This document shows, in pieces, positions 25,040 to 34,319 of a stretch of DNA of 64,000 bases (its first letter is position 1; every line of letters starts with the position of its first letter). The stretch is from the NCBI RefSeq assembly GCF_001421355.1, contig NZ_LMKC01000005.1:197001-261000 (forward strand). Reading direction: 5' to 3'. Below the pieces are notes generated by a model that saw only the letters and a program-made list of their open reading frames with translations, made no database searches and was not told the DNA's origin. A program made the position numbers and the translations under genes. The DNA comes from Sphingomonas sp. Leaf9 (lineage in GTDB: Bacteria; Pseudomonadota; Alphaproteobacteria; Sphingomonadales; Sphingomonadaceae).

Positions 25040-26010
25040 AGCTGTTCGACTATGCCAAGGCCGACAGCGCCGAAGCCGCCGTGCGCGAGGGTGCCGAAGA
25101 CGGCACGAAGTTCATCGCGGGCGGGACCAACCTGCTCGACCTGATGAAATTGCAGATCGAGACGCCGGCGCGGCTGGTCGATATCAGCCGCCTGCCGCTG
25201 AACGATATCGAGGACATCGACGGCGGCGTGCGGATCGGGGCGCTGGTGCCCAATTCGGACCTCGCCGCATCGCCCGTCATCCGCGAGCGCTACGAGGTGC
25301 TCAGCCGCGCGCTGCTCGCCGGGGCATCGGGGCAGCTGCGTAACAAGGCGTCGACCGGTGGCAACCTGCTGCAACGCACCCGCTGCTATTATTTCTACGA
25401 GACCGCCGCGCGCTGCAACAAACGCGTGCCGGGGTCGGGTTGCGATGCGAAGGAAGGCTTCAACCGCATCCTCGCCGTGCTGGGGACCAGCGAGGCGTGC
25501 ATCGCGACGCATCCGAGCGACATGGCGGTGGCGATGCGCGCGCTGGACGCGACGATCGTGACGCTCGGCAGCGATGGTGAGAAGCGGCGGATCGCGATCG
25601 GCGATTTCTATCGCCTGCCCGGCGACACGCCGGAGGTCGAGAATGTGCTGCGTCCCGGCGAGCTTATCACCCATATCGAATTGCCGCCCGCTCCCGAAGG
25701 CAAGCAGACCTATCGCAAGGTGCGCGACCGGGCGTCCTATGCGTTTGCGCTGGTGTCGGTCGCCGGGATCGTCGCAGTCGAAGACGGCAAGATCACCTCC
25801 GTGCGACTGGCGTTCGGTGGTCTCGGCCCGATGCCGTGGCGGGACGAGGGCGTGGAGCGCCTGCTGGTCGGGCAGGCCCCGTCCGACGAATTGTTCGGAC
25901 AGGCCGCCGACCTGTTGCTGCGCGATGCCAGGGGTTTCGGCAGCAATGATTTCAAGATTCCACTGACGCGCCGCACGCTGGTTGCGACGCTGCGGGAGCT
26001 GACGGCATGA
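25036..26010 (+). CDS. Molybdenum hydroxylase FAD subunit (PaoB/YagS-like)
   Basis: 324 aa. The FAD-binding region is [14 protein letters not shown] and [19 protein letters not shown] Cys-rich insertion with [24 protein letters not shown] and [14 protein letters not shown] matches the extra [4Fe-4S] cluster known in PaoB. This distinguishes the group from ordinary xanthine dehydrogenase and points to an aldehyde oxidoreductase. Overlaps both neighbours by four bases (ATGA). Confidence 0.92.
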   Translation: MKLFDYAKADSAEAAVREGAEDGTKFIAGGTNLLDLMKLQIETPARLVDISRLPLNDIEDIDGGVRIGALVPNSDLAASPVIRERYEVLSRALLAGASGQLRNKASTGGNLLQRTRCYYFYETAARCNKRVPGSGCDAKEGFNRILAVLGTSEACIATHPSDMAVAMRALDATIVTLGSDGEKRRIAIGDFYRLPGDTPEVENVLRPGELITHIELPPAPEGKQTYRKVRDRASYAFALVSVAGIVAVEDGKITSVRLAFGGLGPMPWRDEGVERLLVGQAPSDELFGQAADLLLRDARGFGSNDFKIPLTRRTLVATLRELTA

Positions 26011-28226
26011 CCACCAACGCACTGCGCATGGACAAGCCCGTCGAACAGAGCCTGCTCGATTCGGGCGTGCAGGGGATCATCGGCAAGGGGATCGAGCGGA
26101 TCGACGGTCCGCTGAAAGTCGCGGGACAGGCGACCTATGCCGCCGAATATGCCCCCGACAACCTCGCCTATGGCTTTCTGGTGCGTGCACCATTCGCGGC
26201 GGGCACGATCACCGCGATCGATGCCGAGGGAGCGAAGGCACTGCCCGGTGTGCTGGACGTCGTGGTCGACCTGAAGACTTTCATCCGCAACGCGCAGCAG
26301 GGCGGCGAGACCGGCGCGCCGACGCAGGGCGTCAAGGACGTCGCCTATTTCGGTGAGCCGGTGGCGATCGTCGTGGCGGAGAGCTTCGAGATTGCCCGCG
26401 ACGCGGCACAGCTGGTGTCGATCCGCTTCGATCCCGCCGAGGGCGTGTTTACCTTCGACGACCGGCTGGACAGCGCGAAGAAGCCGCCGGCGGGATCGAT
26501 GCCGCCCTATCACAAGCAGGGTGACCTCGACGCGGCGATGGCCGATGCGGCATTCACCGTCGATGACATCTGGACCACGCCGTCGCAAAACTCGGCGGCG
26601 ATGGAGCCGCACGCCTCGACCGCGGTGTGGGACGACGACGGCCTGACGCTCTACGGCGCGTACCAGATGCCGTCGTCAGACAAGCAACAGCTGGCCAAGG
26701 CGCTGGGTGAGCGTGCGTCGCGGGTGCGGATCGTCGCGCGCTATGTCGGTGGCGGCTTTGGATCGAAGCTCGGCATCGCGCCCGAATCGGTCGCAACCGC
26801 GATCGCCGCGAAGGCGGTCGGACGGCCGGTCAAGACGGTGATGACCCGCCAGCAAGTGTTCGACACCACCGTGCGCCGGTCGAACACGCATCAGCGGATG
26901 CGGCTGGCCGCCGATGCCGAGGGCAAGCTGACCGGGATCGGGCATGAGACGATCACCAGCAATCTGCCGGGCGAGGGCTATTTCGAACCGGCGGGCATCG
27001 CCACCCAATTCCTGTATGCCGGCGAAAACCGCGTCATCACCCATGACGTGGTCGAGCTGAACCGCATGCTGTCGGGATCGATGCGCGCGCCGGGCGAGGC
27101 AGTCGGGCTGCTGGCGCATGAGAATGCGATGGACGAACTGGCCGAAAAGATCGGCATCGATCCGGTCGAGCTGCGCCGGCGCAACGATGCCGCGCGCGAT
27201 CCGCAGAAGGATGTGCCCTTCTCCACCCGCTCGCTGACGCGTTGCCTTGATTCGGGCGCGAAGGCATTCGGTTGGGATGCGCGCAACCAGACGCCGGGTG
27301 GCCAGCGCGAGGGCGACTGGCTGATCGGACAGGGCATGGCGGCAACCACCCGCACCAACATGCTGCAGCCGAGCGAGGCAGCGGTGACGATCGGGCCCGA
27401 CGGCCGCGCGCTGATCGAAACCGACATGACCGACATCGGCACCGGCACCTACACCATCCTGGCGCAGATCGCGGGCGAGTTGCTGGGTCTGCCCATCGAG
27501 CGGATCGACGTGCATCTGGGCGATACCAAGTCGCCGCCGGGCGCGGGTTCAGGTGGCTCGTGGGGTGCGGGCAGCAGCGGGTCGTCGGTCTATCTGGCGG
27601 CGCAGGCGCTGCGGGAGAAGCTGGCGAAGGCGATGGACGTCGCCCCCGACGAGCTGACGCTGAAGGACGGCCATGCGGTCGCCGGCAATCGCCGCGTGCC
27701 GATCGGCGAGCTGGTCGGCGACGGGATCACCGCCACCGGATCGATCGAGCCGGGCAAACAGGAAAAGGAAACGACGCAGGCCGGCTACGGCGCGCATTTC
27801 TGCGAGGTGAAGGTCCATGCCGTCACCGGCGAGGTCCGCGTCACCCGCTGGCACGCGACGTTCGAGGCCGGGCGCATCCTGAACCAGCAGACCGCGCGGT
27901 CGCAGTGCATCGGCGGCATCGTGTTCGGCATCGGCGCCGCGCTGACCGAGGAACTGGTGCATGACGACCGCGACGGGCGGATCGTGAACCACGACCTGGC
28001 GGAATATCATGTGCCGGCCCATGCCGACATTCCGCCGATCGACATCGTGTTCCTCGACGAACGCGACGTCCATGCCAACCCGCTCCATGCCAAGGGGATC
28101 GGCGAACTGGGCATCGGCGGCGCAGGCGCGGCGGTGGTCAACGCGATCTACAATGCGACCGGCGTCCGGGTGCGCGATTACCCCGCGACGCTGGACAAGC
28201 TGCTGGAAGGGTTGCCGGCAGTGTGA
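26007..28226 (+). CDS. Molybdenum hydroxylase catalytic subunit (PaoC/YagR-like)
   Basis: 739-aa Mo-binding subunit of the xanthine oxidase family. Visible are the N-terminal segment [33 protein letters not shown], the Mo-site segment [20 protein letters not shown], and the catalytic Glu700 in [19 protein letters not shown]. It hydroxylates a substrate, probably an aldehyde or aromatic aldehyde by analogy with PaoABC. XdhC and the MocA-like protein at 12.8-14.4 kb are likely maturation factors. Followed by a hairpin terminator. Confidence 0.93.
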   Translation: MTTNALRMDKPVEQSLLDSGVQGIIGKGIERIDGPLKVAGQATYAAEYAPDNLAYGFLVRAPFAAGTITAIDAEGAKALPGVLDVVVDLKTFIRNAQQGGETGAPTQGVKDVAYFGEPVAIVVAESFEIARDAAQLVSIRFDPAEGVFTFDDRLDSAKKPPAGSMPPYHKQGDLDAAMADAAFTVDDIWTTPSQNSAAMEPHASTAVWDDDGLTLYGAYQMPSSDKQQLAKALGERASRVRIVARYVGGGFGSKLGIAPESVATAIAAKAVGRPVKTVMTRQQVFDTTVRRSNTHQRMRLAADAEGKLTGIGHETITSNLPGEGYFEPAGIATQFLYAGENRVITHDVVELNRMLSGSMRAPGEAVGLLAHENAMDELAEKIGIDPVELRRRNDAARDPQKDVPFSTRSLTRCLDSGAKAFGWDARNQTPGGQREGDWLIGQGMAATTRTNMLQPSEAAVTIGPDGRALIETDMTDIGTGTYTILAQIAGELLGLPIERIDVHLGDTKSPPGAGSGGSWGAGSSGSSVYLAAQALREKLAKAMDVAPDELTLKDGHAVAGNRRVPIGELVGDGITATGSIEPGKQEKETTQAGYGAHFCEVKVHAVTGEVRVTRWHATFEAGRILNQQTARSQCIGGIVFGIGAALTEELVHDDRDGRIVNHDLAEYHVPAHADIPPIDIVFLDERDVHANPLHAKGIGELGIGGAGAAVVNAIYNATGVRVRDYPATLDKLLEGLPAV

Positions 28227-28234
28227 GGGGTGGT

Positions 28235-28274
28235 GGGGAGCGGACGTCCGTCGCGGACGCTGCTCCCTCCCCTT
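28235..28274 (+). terminator. Hairpin terminator candidate after the molybdenum hydroxylase genes
   Basis: GGGAGC pairs with GCTCCC, and inside it CGTCCG pairs with CGGACG around a TCG loop. The hairpin begins about 10 bp past the catalytic-subunit stop. The T-run is weak (CCCCTT), so this is a moderate call. Confidence 0.5.
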
Positions 28275-28378
28275 AGGACAGTTTTCCCTTGTTCGCGTTT
28301 GCGGCAACCCTACCTGTCATGTATCTGACCCGCAGACCGGGTGGATTACCCACCCACTAGCCGAACCGAGCGAGTATC

Positions 28379-29158
28379 ATGGCCGAATTCCGTTTGCCCA
28401 AGAACAGCGTCGTCAAGAAGGGTACGACCCACAAGTCGCCGACGTCGGGCCGGATCAAGAAATTCAAGGTCTATCGCTACGACCCCGATTCGGGCCAGAA
28501 TCCGCGCTACGACGATTTCGAGATCGATCTGGACGAATGCGGGCCAATGGTGCTCGACGCGCTGATCAAGATGAAGTCGGAGCAGGACCCCTCGCTCACC
28601 TTCCGCCGGTCCTGCCGCGAAGGGATTTGCGGGTCGTGTTCGATGAACATCGACGGTCGCAACGGCCTCGCCTGCACGACGGCGATCGAGGATATCAAGG
28701 GCGATATCCGCATCACCCCGCTGCCGCACATGGACGTCATCAAGGACCTGGTGCCGGACTTCACGCATTTCTATGCGCAGTACGCGTCGATCAAGCCGTG
28801 GCTGCAGACCGTGACCCCGGAACCCGCTGGCAAGGAACGGCTCCAGTCGCCGGACGAGCGCGCCAAGCTCGACGGGCTGTACGAATGCATCCTGTGCGCC
28901 TGCTGCTCGACCTCGTGCCCGAGCTATTGGTGGAACAGCGACAAGTTCCTGGGTCCGGCGATCCTGCTGCAGGCCTATCGCTGGCTGGCGGACAGCCGCG
29001 ACGAGATGACCGGCGAGCGTCTGGACGAGCTGGAAGATCCGTTCCGCCTGTATCGTTGCCACACGATCATGAACTGCGCGAACGTGTGTCCGAAGGGGTT
29101 GAACCCGGCCAAGGCGATCGCCGAGATCAAGAAGATGGAAGTCGAGCGGATCATCTGA
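28379..29158 (+). CDS. sdhB: Succinate dehydrogenase iron-sulfur subunit
   Basis: 259 aa. All three clusters are visible: [2Fe-2S] in [15 protein letters not shown], [4Fe-4S] in [16 protein letters not shown], and [3Fe-4S] in [17 protein letters not shown]. It passes electrons from SdhA to the quinone site at SdhCD. It is complete and has its own upstream region of about 150 bp, so it must be expressed separately from sdhCDA, which lies 10-13 kb away on the other strand. zapE follows after repeat B1. Confidence 0.98.
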   Translation: MAEFRLPKNSVVKKGTTHKSPTSGRIKKFKVYRYDPDSGQNPRYDDFEIDLDECGPMVLDALIKMKSEQDPSLTFRRSCREGICGSCSMNIDGRNGLACTTAIEDIKGDIRITPLPHMDVIKDLVPDFTHFYAQYASIKPWLQTVTPEPAGKERLQSPDERAKLDGLYECILCACCSTSCPSYWWNSDKFLGPAILLQAYRWLADSRDEMTGERLDELEDPFRLYRCHTIMNCANVCPKGLNPAKAIAEIKKMEVERII

Positions 29159-29190
29159 TCGCTTCGTGCCCTACTATTTCCTCCCCGTTC

Positions 29191-29304
29191 GGTTCGAGCA
29201 GCTTCGAGCTTGTCGAGAAGCGTATGTCGAGAACTCGGTTGATGTTGCCACCGCCTTCTCGACTTCGGTTCTCGACAGGCTCGAACCTGCGCTCGAAGCA
29301 AACG
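29191..29304. repeat. Palindromic intergenic repeat, family B copy 1
   Basis: Left arm GGTTCGAGCAGCTTCGAGCT continuing TGTCGAGAAGCG, and right arm TTCTCGACAGGCTCGAACCT continuing GCGCTCGAAGCAAAC, are inverted complements. An inner pair GTCGAGAACTCGG / CTTCTCGACTTCGG is also present. Lies between sdhB and zapE. Confidence 0.88.
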
Positions 29305-29332
29305 GGGTGGTTTGGGTAGGGGCGGGACGCGC

Positions 29333-30439
29333 ATGACCGTCCTCACCCGTTACGACCAACTCGTCACCGCCGGCGAACTCCGCCCCGACCCCGAACAGCG
29401 CGCCGCCGCCGAGCGGCTGTCGCGCCTTGCCGATGCCATCGACCATCCGCCCAAACGCGGCCTGTTCGCGCGCCTGACCGGCGGCGACGCGCCACCGCCG
29501 CGCGGCGTGTACCTGTGGGGCGGGGTCGGGCGGGGCAAGTCGATGCTGATGGACCTGTTCTACGACTGTGTCGCAGACCCCGCCAAGCGCCGCGTCCATT
29601 TCCATGCCTTCATGATCGAGGTCCATGCCCGCCTGGCAACCGAGCGCGCCAAGGAGGTCGGCAACCCCGTGCCCCCGGTGGCCGAGGCGCTGGCGAAGGA
29701 CCTGAAGCTGCTCGCGTTCGACGAAATGGTCATCAACAACACCGCCGACGCGATGGTGCTGTCGCGGCTGTTTACCGAGATGATGACGCATGGCGTGACG
29801 ATGGTCGCAACGTCGAACCGCCCGCCGGTCGACCTGTACAAGGACGGGTTGCAGCGCGACAGCTTCCTGCCGTTCATCCAGCTGCTCGAAACGAACCTCG
29901 ACGTGCTGCCGCTCAACGGCCCGACCGATTATCGTCGCGACCGGCTGGGCGCGGTCGATACGTGGCTGGTGCCCAATGGCCCGGCGGCGACCGAAGCGCT
30001 GTCGGCAGCATTCTTTCGCCTGACCGACTTCGCCGTCGAGGATGCGGCGCATGTGCCGTCGTGCGACCTCGATGTCGGCGGGGGCCGGACGCTGCATGTG
30101 CCCAAGGCACTGAAAGGCGTCGGAGTGTTCAGCTTCAAGCGACTATGTGGCGAGGCGCGCGGCGCGCCCGATTACCTCGCCATCGCGCGGGCGTTTCACA
30201 CGGTGATCCTGGTCGGCATTCCGGTGCTGGGTCCGGACAACCGCAACGAGGCGGCCCGGTTCGTGACGCTGATCGACGCGCTGTACGAATATCGCGTGAA
30301 GTTGCTGGCGGCGGCGGATGCGCAGCCGGGCGAGCTGTACCCGACCGGCGATGGGCGGTTCGAATTCGACCGGACGATCAGCCGACTGGAAGAGATGCGG
30401 TCGGAGGAATATCTCACCAAGGGGCATGGCGAGGGGTAG
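29333..30439 (+). CDS. zapE: ZapE/AFG1-family ATPase
   Basis: 368-aa P-loop ATPase. Walker A is GGVGRGKSMLMD and Walker B is KLLAFDEMVINN, with sensor-like VATSNRPP. E. coli ZapE associates with the Z-ring during division; mitochondrial AFG1/LACE1 handles respiratory-chain proteins. The position next to sdhB makes a link to respiratory complexes worth keeping in mind, but this is inference. ATG 29333 (MTVLTRYDQLV) is the conserved start. Repeats B1 and B2 flank the gene. Confidence 0.92.
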   Translation: MTVLTRYDQLVTAGELRPDPEQRAAAERLSRLADAIDHPPKRGLFARLTGGDAPPPRGVYLWGGVGRGKSMLMDLFYDCVADPAKRRVHFHAFMIEVHARLATERAKEVGNPVPPVAEALAKDLKLLAFDEMVINNTADAMVLSRLFTEMMTHGVTMVATSNRPPVDLYKDGLQRDSFLPFIQLLETNLDVLPLNGPTDYRRDRLGAVDTWLVPNGPAATEALSAAFFRLTDFAVEDAAHVPSCDLDVGGGRTLHVPKALKGVGVFSFKRLCGEARGAPDYLAIARAFHTVILVGIPVLGPDNRNEAARFVTLIDALYEYRVKLLAAADAQPGELYPTGDGRFEFDRTISRLEEMRSEEYLTKGHGEG

Positions 30440-30470
30440 CTTCGCTTCCTCCCCCTCTACGCCCCCGATC

Positions 30471-30578
30471 GCTTCGAGCGCAGGTTCGAGCCTGTCGAGA
30501 ACCGAAGTCGAGAAGGGGGTGCCCCAAGCGACCCGTTCTCGACGGACGCTTCTCGACAAGCTCGAAGCTGCTCGAACC
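30471..30578. repeat. Palindromic intergenic repeat, family B copy 2
   Basis: The same element as B1 in the opposite orientation: it begins GCTTCGAGCGCAGGTTCGAG and ends GCTTCTCGACAAGCTCGAAG followed by CTGCTCGAACC. It fills the gap between the convergent zapE and hrpB genes. Confidence 0.87.
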
Positions 30579-30596
30579 AGACGAGAATGCGCAGGA

Positions 30597-33020
30597 TCAC
30601 CCCCGCCGTGCATCCGCCTTCTTGGTCCTGAGCGTCGCCGATGCCGCTGTCGGATCGTCCGGCCACGGATGGCGCGGATAGCGGCCGCGCATTTCCTTCG
30701 ACACGTCGCGCCACGACCCGGCCCAGAAGCCCGGCAGGTCGCGCGTCGTCTGGATCGGGCGGCCGGCGGGCGAGGTGAGGCTGAGCGTCAGCGGCTGGCC
30801 CGCCACCATCGGATGGGTGGCGAGGCCGAACAGCGCCTGCACCCGCAGCTCCACCCGTGGTCCCCCTTCGGCAGCATAGTCGATCGCGTGGCTCGACCCG
30901 GCGGGGCTTTCGAACCGCGCGGGCGCGAGGCGGCGGACCTGCTGCATCCAGTCCCAGCCCGCCTGTTGCTCCAGCGCGTCGTGCAGCCCGGTCACCGCGT
31001 CGAGCCGCCGCTTGCCGGTCAGGAGCGGGGGCAGCCAGTCGTCGATCGCAGCGGTCAGCGCCGCGTCGCCCAGCAGATCGTCCTGCCCCAGCATCGCCGC
31101 GACATAGGCAGATCGCCGCCGCAGCGTCTCCGCGCCCTCCCACGGCAACAGCGACAGGTCGCCGCGCACCGCCTGCGTCAGCGCGGCGGCGATCTCGTTG
31201 GGCGAGGCGGCGGCATCGGGGCCGGACGACAGCCGGATCGCGCCCAGCCGGCGTTCGCGCAGCGCCACGATGCCGCGCGTGGCGGGATCGAAGCGGACGC
31301 TGCGCCGCGTTTCGATCCGGTCGCCGAACAGCTGCTCGACCGTCGCCTGGTCGATCGCGACGGCGGACAAGATGCGCGCGCCCGCCGCCTGCCCCTGCGT
31401 CTCGGCCACTGCCAGCCATTCCGCGGAACCGAGTGCGGCGGCGTCGAGGGTAAAGCCGCGGCCGCCGACCGAGGCCCAGCGTTCGCCGCCGGCATCGCGG
31501 CGCTTGGCGATCCGGTCGGGAAAGGCCAGCGCGACGCTGCGCGCCAGCGCGTCGGCGGGCGGATCGTCCCGGCCCTTCGCCAATTTGCGCCAGCGGTCGG
31601 CAAGGCGACGCGATGCCTCGGCCCGCTGCCCGCGTTCGGTACGCCAGCGGCGACGGCGCTGGTCGAGGTCGGTGTCGTTGCCGCCCAGCCCCCGTTCGCC
31701 CAGCAGCACCGCCACCTCCGCCGCCGCGCCGGCAAAGCCGCCCTCGCCCGCGCGGATCAGCATATGGGCAAGGCGCGGCGACAGCGGCAGTGCGGCGATG
31801 GCGAGGCCGTGCGGGGTCGGACGGCCATCGGCATCGATCGCATCGAGCGTCGCGAGGCGCGCGCGTGCTTCGTCGATGGCGGCGGCGGGTGGCGGGTCGA
31901 GCCAGCGCAGGCTGGTCGGATCGGTGACGCCCCATTTGCCACATTCGAGCACCAGTGCCGACAGATCGGCTTCGAGGATTTCGGCGGGGTCGAAACGGGG
32001 CAACCCGGCGGTCGCGGCCGCTTCCCACAGGCGATAGGCGACGCCCGGCCCCTGTCGCGCGGCACGACCGGCACGCTGGGTCACCGCCGCCTGGCTTGCG
32101 CGTTCGGTGGTCAGCCGCGTCATCCCCGCCGCGCGATCATAGCGCGGACGACGGGCAAGGCCGGAATCGACGACGATGCGGATGCCGTCGAGCGTCAGCG
32201 AGGTTTCGGCGATGCTGGTCGCCAGCACGATCTTGCGCCGCCTCTCCGGATCCGGGGCGATCGCAGCGCGCTGCTCGGCGGGCAGCAGCGTGCCGTGCAG
32301 CCGATGCAAGACCGCGCCATCGGGCACCGTAATGCGTTCGGCCGTCCGCTCGATCTCCGCGACGCCGGGCAGGAAGGCGAGGATGCCACCCTCCGCTTCC
32401 ACCAGCGCGCGGCGGATCGCGGCGGCAACCGAATCCTCGATCCGCGCCTCGGCATTGCGGCCGATATGACGCAGGTCGAGCGGGTAGGAGCGCCCCTCGC
32501 TCTCGATCACCGGGGCATCGTCCATCAGCGCGGCGAAGCGTTCGCCATCCAGCGTCGCCGACATGGCGAGGATGCGCAGGTCGGGGCGCAGCGCCGCCTG
32601 TGCATCCAGCGCGAGGGCAAGACCGAAATCGCTGTCGAGGCTGCGTTCATGCACTTCGTCGAACAGCACCGCCGATACGCCCGCCAGTTCGGGATCGGCC
32701 TGGATACGAGCGACGAAGATGCCCTCGGTCATCACCGTCACGCGGGTGGCCGCTGACCGCTTGCTGTCCATGCGGGTAGCATAGCCGAAGGTCTGGCCAA
32801 CCGGTTGGCCTGCGGTCGCGGCCATGCGCTCGGCGGCGGCGCGGGCGGCGATGCGGCGGGGGGAGAGGAGCAGGATTTCGCCGGTCACCCACGGTTCGGT
32901 AAGCAACGCCGGCGCGACCGCGGTGGTCTTGCCCGCGCCCGGCGGCGCGACGAGGACGGCGGAAGTACGGTCGCGCAACGTCTGGAGGAGGTGGGGGAGG
33001 ACCGCATGGATGGGGAGCAT
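30597..33020 (-). CDS. hrpB: ATP-dependent helicase HrpB
   Basis: 807-aa DEAH-type helicase. Motif I is APPGAGKTTAVAP, motif II is VLFDEVHERSLDSDFG, motif VI is TQRAGRAARQGPGVAYRLW. The HrpB C-terminal domain is recognised by FWAGSWRDVSKEMRGRYPRHPWPDDP. Its exact role in bacteria is unclear; RNA processing or remodelling is usually assumed. Full length. Repeat D2 separates it from the upstream aldo/keto reductase gene. Confidence 0.95.
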   Translation of the reverse strand: MLPIHAVLPHLLQTLRDRTSAVLVAPPGAGKTTAVAPALLTEPWVTGEILLLSPRRIAARAAAERMAATAGQPVGQTFGYATRMDSKRSAATRVTVMTEGIFVARIQADPELAGVSAVLFDEVHERSLDSDFGLALALDAQAALRPDLRILAMSATLDGERFAALMDDAPVIESEGRSYPLDLRHIGRNAEARIEDSVAAAIRRALVEAEGGILAFLPGVAEIERTAERITVPDGAVLHRLHGTLLPAEQRAAIAPDPERRRKIVLATSIAETSLTLDGIRIVVDSGLARRPRYDRAAGMTRLTTERASQAAVTQRAGRAARQGPGVAYRLWEAAATAGLPRFDPAEILEADLSALVLECGKWGVTDPTSLRWLDPPPAAAIDEARARLATLDAIDADGRPTPHGLAIAALPLSPRLAHMLIRAGEGGFAGAAAEVAVLLGERGLGGNDTDLDQRRRRWRTERGQRAEASRRLADRWRKLAKGRDDPPADALARSVALAFPDRIAKRRDAGGERWASVGGRGFTLDAAALGSAEWLAVAETQGQAAGARILSAVAIDQATVEQLFGDRIETRRSVRFDPATRGIVALRERRLGAIRLSSGPDAAASPNEIAAALTQAVRGDLSLLPWEGAETLRRRSAYVAAMLGQDDLLGDAALTAAIDDWLPPLLTGKRRLDAVTGLHDALEQQAGWDWMQQVRRLAPARFESPAGSSHAIDYAAEGGPRVELRVQALFGLATHPMVAGQPLTLSLTSPAGRPIQTTRDLPGFWAGSWRDVSKEMRGRYPRHPWPDDPTAASATLRTKKADARRG

Positions 33021-33035
33021 GGGCGTCCCCTTAGC

Positions 33036-33169
33036 AATCCTCCCCGCCTGCGGGGAGGGGGACCAGCGCAGCTGGTGGAGGAGGCTCGCCGCGCAATGCT
33101 GCCGTTCCGTCTGCGGACACCCCCCTCCACCATGCTTCGCATGGTCCCCCTCCCCGTGCCGGGGAGGAG
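33036..33169. repeat. Palindromic intergenic repeat, family D copy 2
   Basis: Second copy of family D: outer arms AATCCTCCCCGCCTGCGGGG and CCCCGTGCCGGGGAGGA, inner arms CAGCGCAGCTGGTGGAGGAG and CCCCTCCACCATGCTTCGCA. It ends two bases before the stop of the aldo/keto reductase gene. Confidence 0.87.
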
Positions 33170-33170
33170 T

Positions 33171-33965
33171 TTAGAGGGTGTCGGGGTTGGGGCCCAAGCG
33201 CCCGTCTTCGCGGTCCATCGCGTCGAGCTTTGCCACCTGTTCGTCCGTCAGCGTCACCTGCTGCGCCGCGAGGTTCTCCTCGATCCGCGCGCGCGACGAT
33301 GCCTTGGGGATCACGCCCAGCCCGGCTTGCAGATGCCACGCCAGAATCACCTGCGCCGGGGTCGCGCCAGCCTCTTCGGCAATCGCGGGGATGGTCGGAT
33401 CGGTCAGCAGCGTGCCCTGCCCCAGCGGCGACCAGCTCTGCGTGACGATGCCGAGCCGTTCGTGGGCTGCGCGCGCCTTGCGCTGCTGAAAGGTCGGATG
33501 CAGCTCGATCTGGTTGAGCGCTGGCACGACGCCGGTGGCATCGACGATCCGGTCGAGATGGTCGGGCGAGAAGTTCGACACGCCGATCGATCCGACCCGC
33601 CCCTCTTCGCGTAATCGCACCAGCGCCTTCCACGTTTCGACATAGCGATCCTCGGACGGCATGGGCCAGTGGATCAGGAACAGGTCGATGCGCGGCAGCA
33701 GCGCGGCGCTGGCGTCAAACGCCTTGAGCGCGTTATCGTAGCCCATCGCATCGCGCCACAATTTGGTGGTGACGAAGATGTCGGTATCGCCGGTCGCCTC
33801 GCCGACGCCGGCTTCGTTCGCATAGAAGGCGGCGGTGTCGATCAGGTGATAGCCGGCGTCGATTGCTTCGCGCGACAGGCGGGCGGAATCTTCGGCGGGG
33901 ATTTTATAGGTGCCGAAGCCGATGGCGGGGATGGTGTGGCCGTCGTTGAAGCGGAGGTCGGTCAT
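33171..33965 (-). CDS. Aldo/keto reductase (2,5-diketo-D-gluconate reductase-like)
   Basis: 264-aa NADPH-dependent TIM-barrel reductase. The catalytic tetrad is visible: Asp in DTAAFYANE (with the Tyr), Lys in FVTTKLWRD and His in LFLIHWPMP. The cofactor-binding end reads VIPKASSRARIEENL. Motif set and length match the AKR5/YqhE-YafB type acting on small aldehydes or ketones; the true substrate is unknown. I chose ATG 33965 (MTDLRFNDGHTIPAIGFGT), since the upstream extension runs through intergenic repeat sequence. Confidence 0.9.
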   Translation of the reverse strand: MTDLRFNDGHTIPAIGFGTYKIPAEDSARLSREAIDAGYHLIDTAAFYANEAGVGEATGDTDIFVTTKLWRDAMGYDNALKAFDASAALLPRIDLFLIHWPMPSEDRYVETWKALVRLREEGRVGSIGVSNFSPDHLDRIVDATGVVPALNQIELHPTFQQRKARAAHERLGIVTQSWSPLGQGTLLTDPTIPAIAEEAGATPAQVILAWHLQAGLGVIPKASSRARIEENLAAQQVTLTDEQVAKLDAMDREDGRLGPNPDTL

Positions 33966-34034
33966 GGGGCGTCCGTTTGATTGGTGGGGTCGGTTGCCAA
34001 ACAATGACGACGCGATCCGTTCCCTGCCCCCTCC

Positions 34035-34143
34035 CGTTCGTGCTGAGTAGGGACTGAGCTTATCGAAGGCCCGTATCGAAGCATCCGCGGCGGTCCTTCG
34101 ATACGCCATTTCGACAGGCTCAATGGCTACTCAGGACGAACGG
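34035..34143. repeat. Palindromic intergenic repeat, family C copy 2
   Basis: Begins CGTTCGTGCTGAGTAGGGAC and ends TGGCTACTCAGGACGAACG, with internal arms GAGCTTATCGAAGGCCCGTA and ATACGCCATTTCGACAGGCT. Clearly the same element as the copy at 23041. Confidence 0.86.
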
Positions 34144-34177
34144 GGGTAGGTGTTCGCCCAACCGCCCACCACCGTTT

Positions 34178-34290
34178 GGTTCGAGCAGCTTTGAGCTTGT
34201 CGAGAAGCGTCCGTCGAGAACTCGGCGCTTGGGGCGCCCCCTTCTCGACTTCGGTTCTCGACAGGCTCGAATCTGCGCCCGAAGCAAACG
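34178..34290. repeat. Palindromic intergenic repeat, family B copy 3
   Basis: Begins GGTTCGAGCAGCTTTGAGCT and ends TTCTCGACAGGCTCGAATCT then GCGCCCGAAGCAAAC. Same orientation as copy 1. Lies just downstream of ftsK. Confidence 0.86.
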
Positions 34291-34319
34291 GGGGGTGCAA
34301 AGGGTCAGGGCAATAGCCC

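Larger units (their letters stand above)
33966..34319. other. Gene-free stretch carrying two repeats
   Basis: 354 bp between the aldo/keto reductase start and the ftsK stop. It contains family C copy 2 and family B copy 3 with about 35 bp between them. The remaining roughly 60 bp next to the reductase start should hold its promoter, but no clear -35/-10 pair stands out. Open frames here are repeat translation and not genes. Confidence 0.7.
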
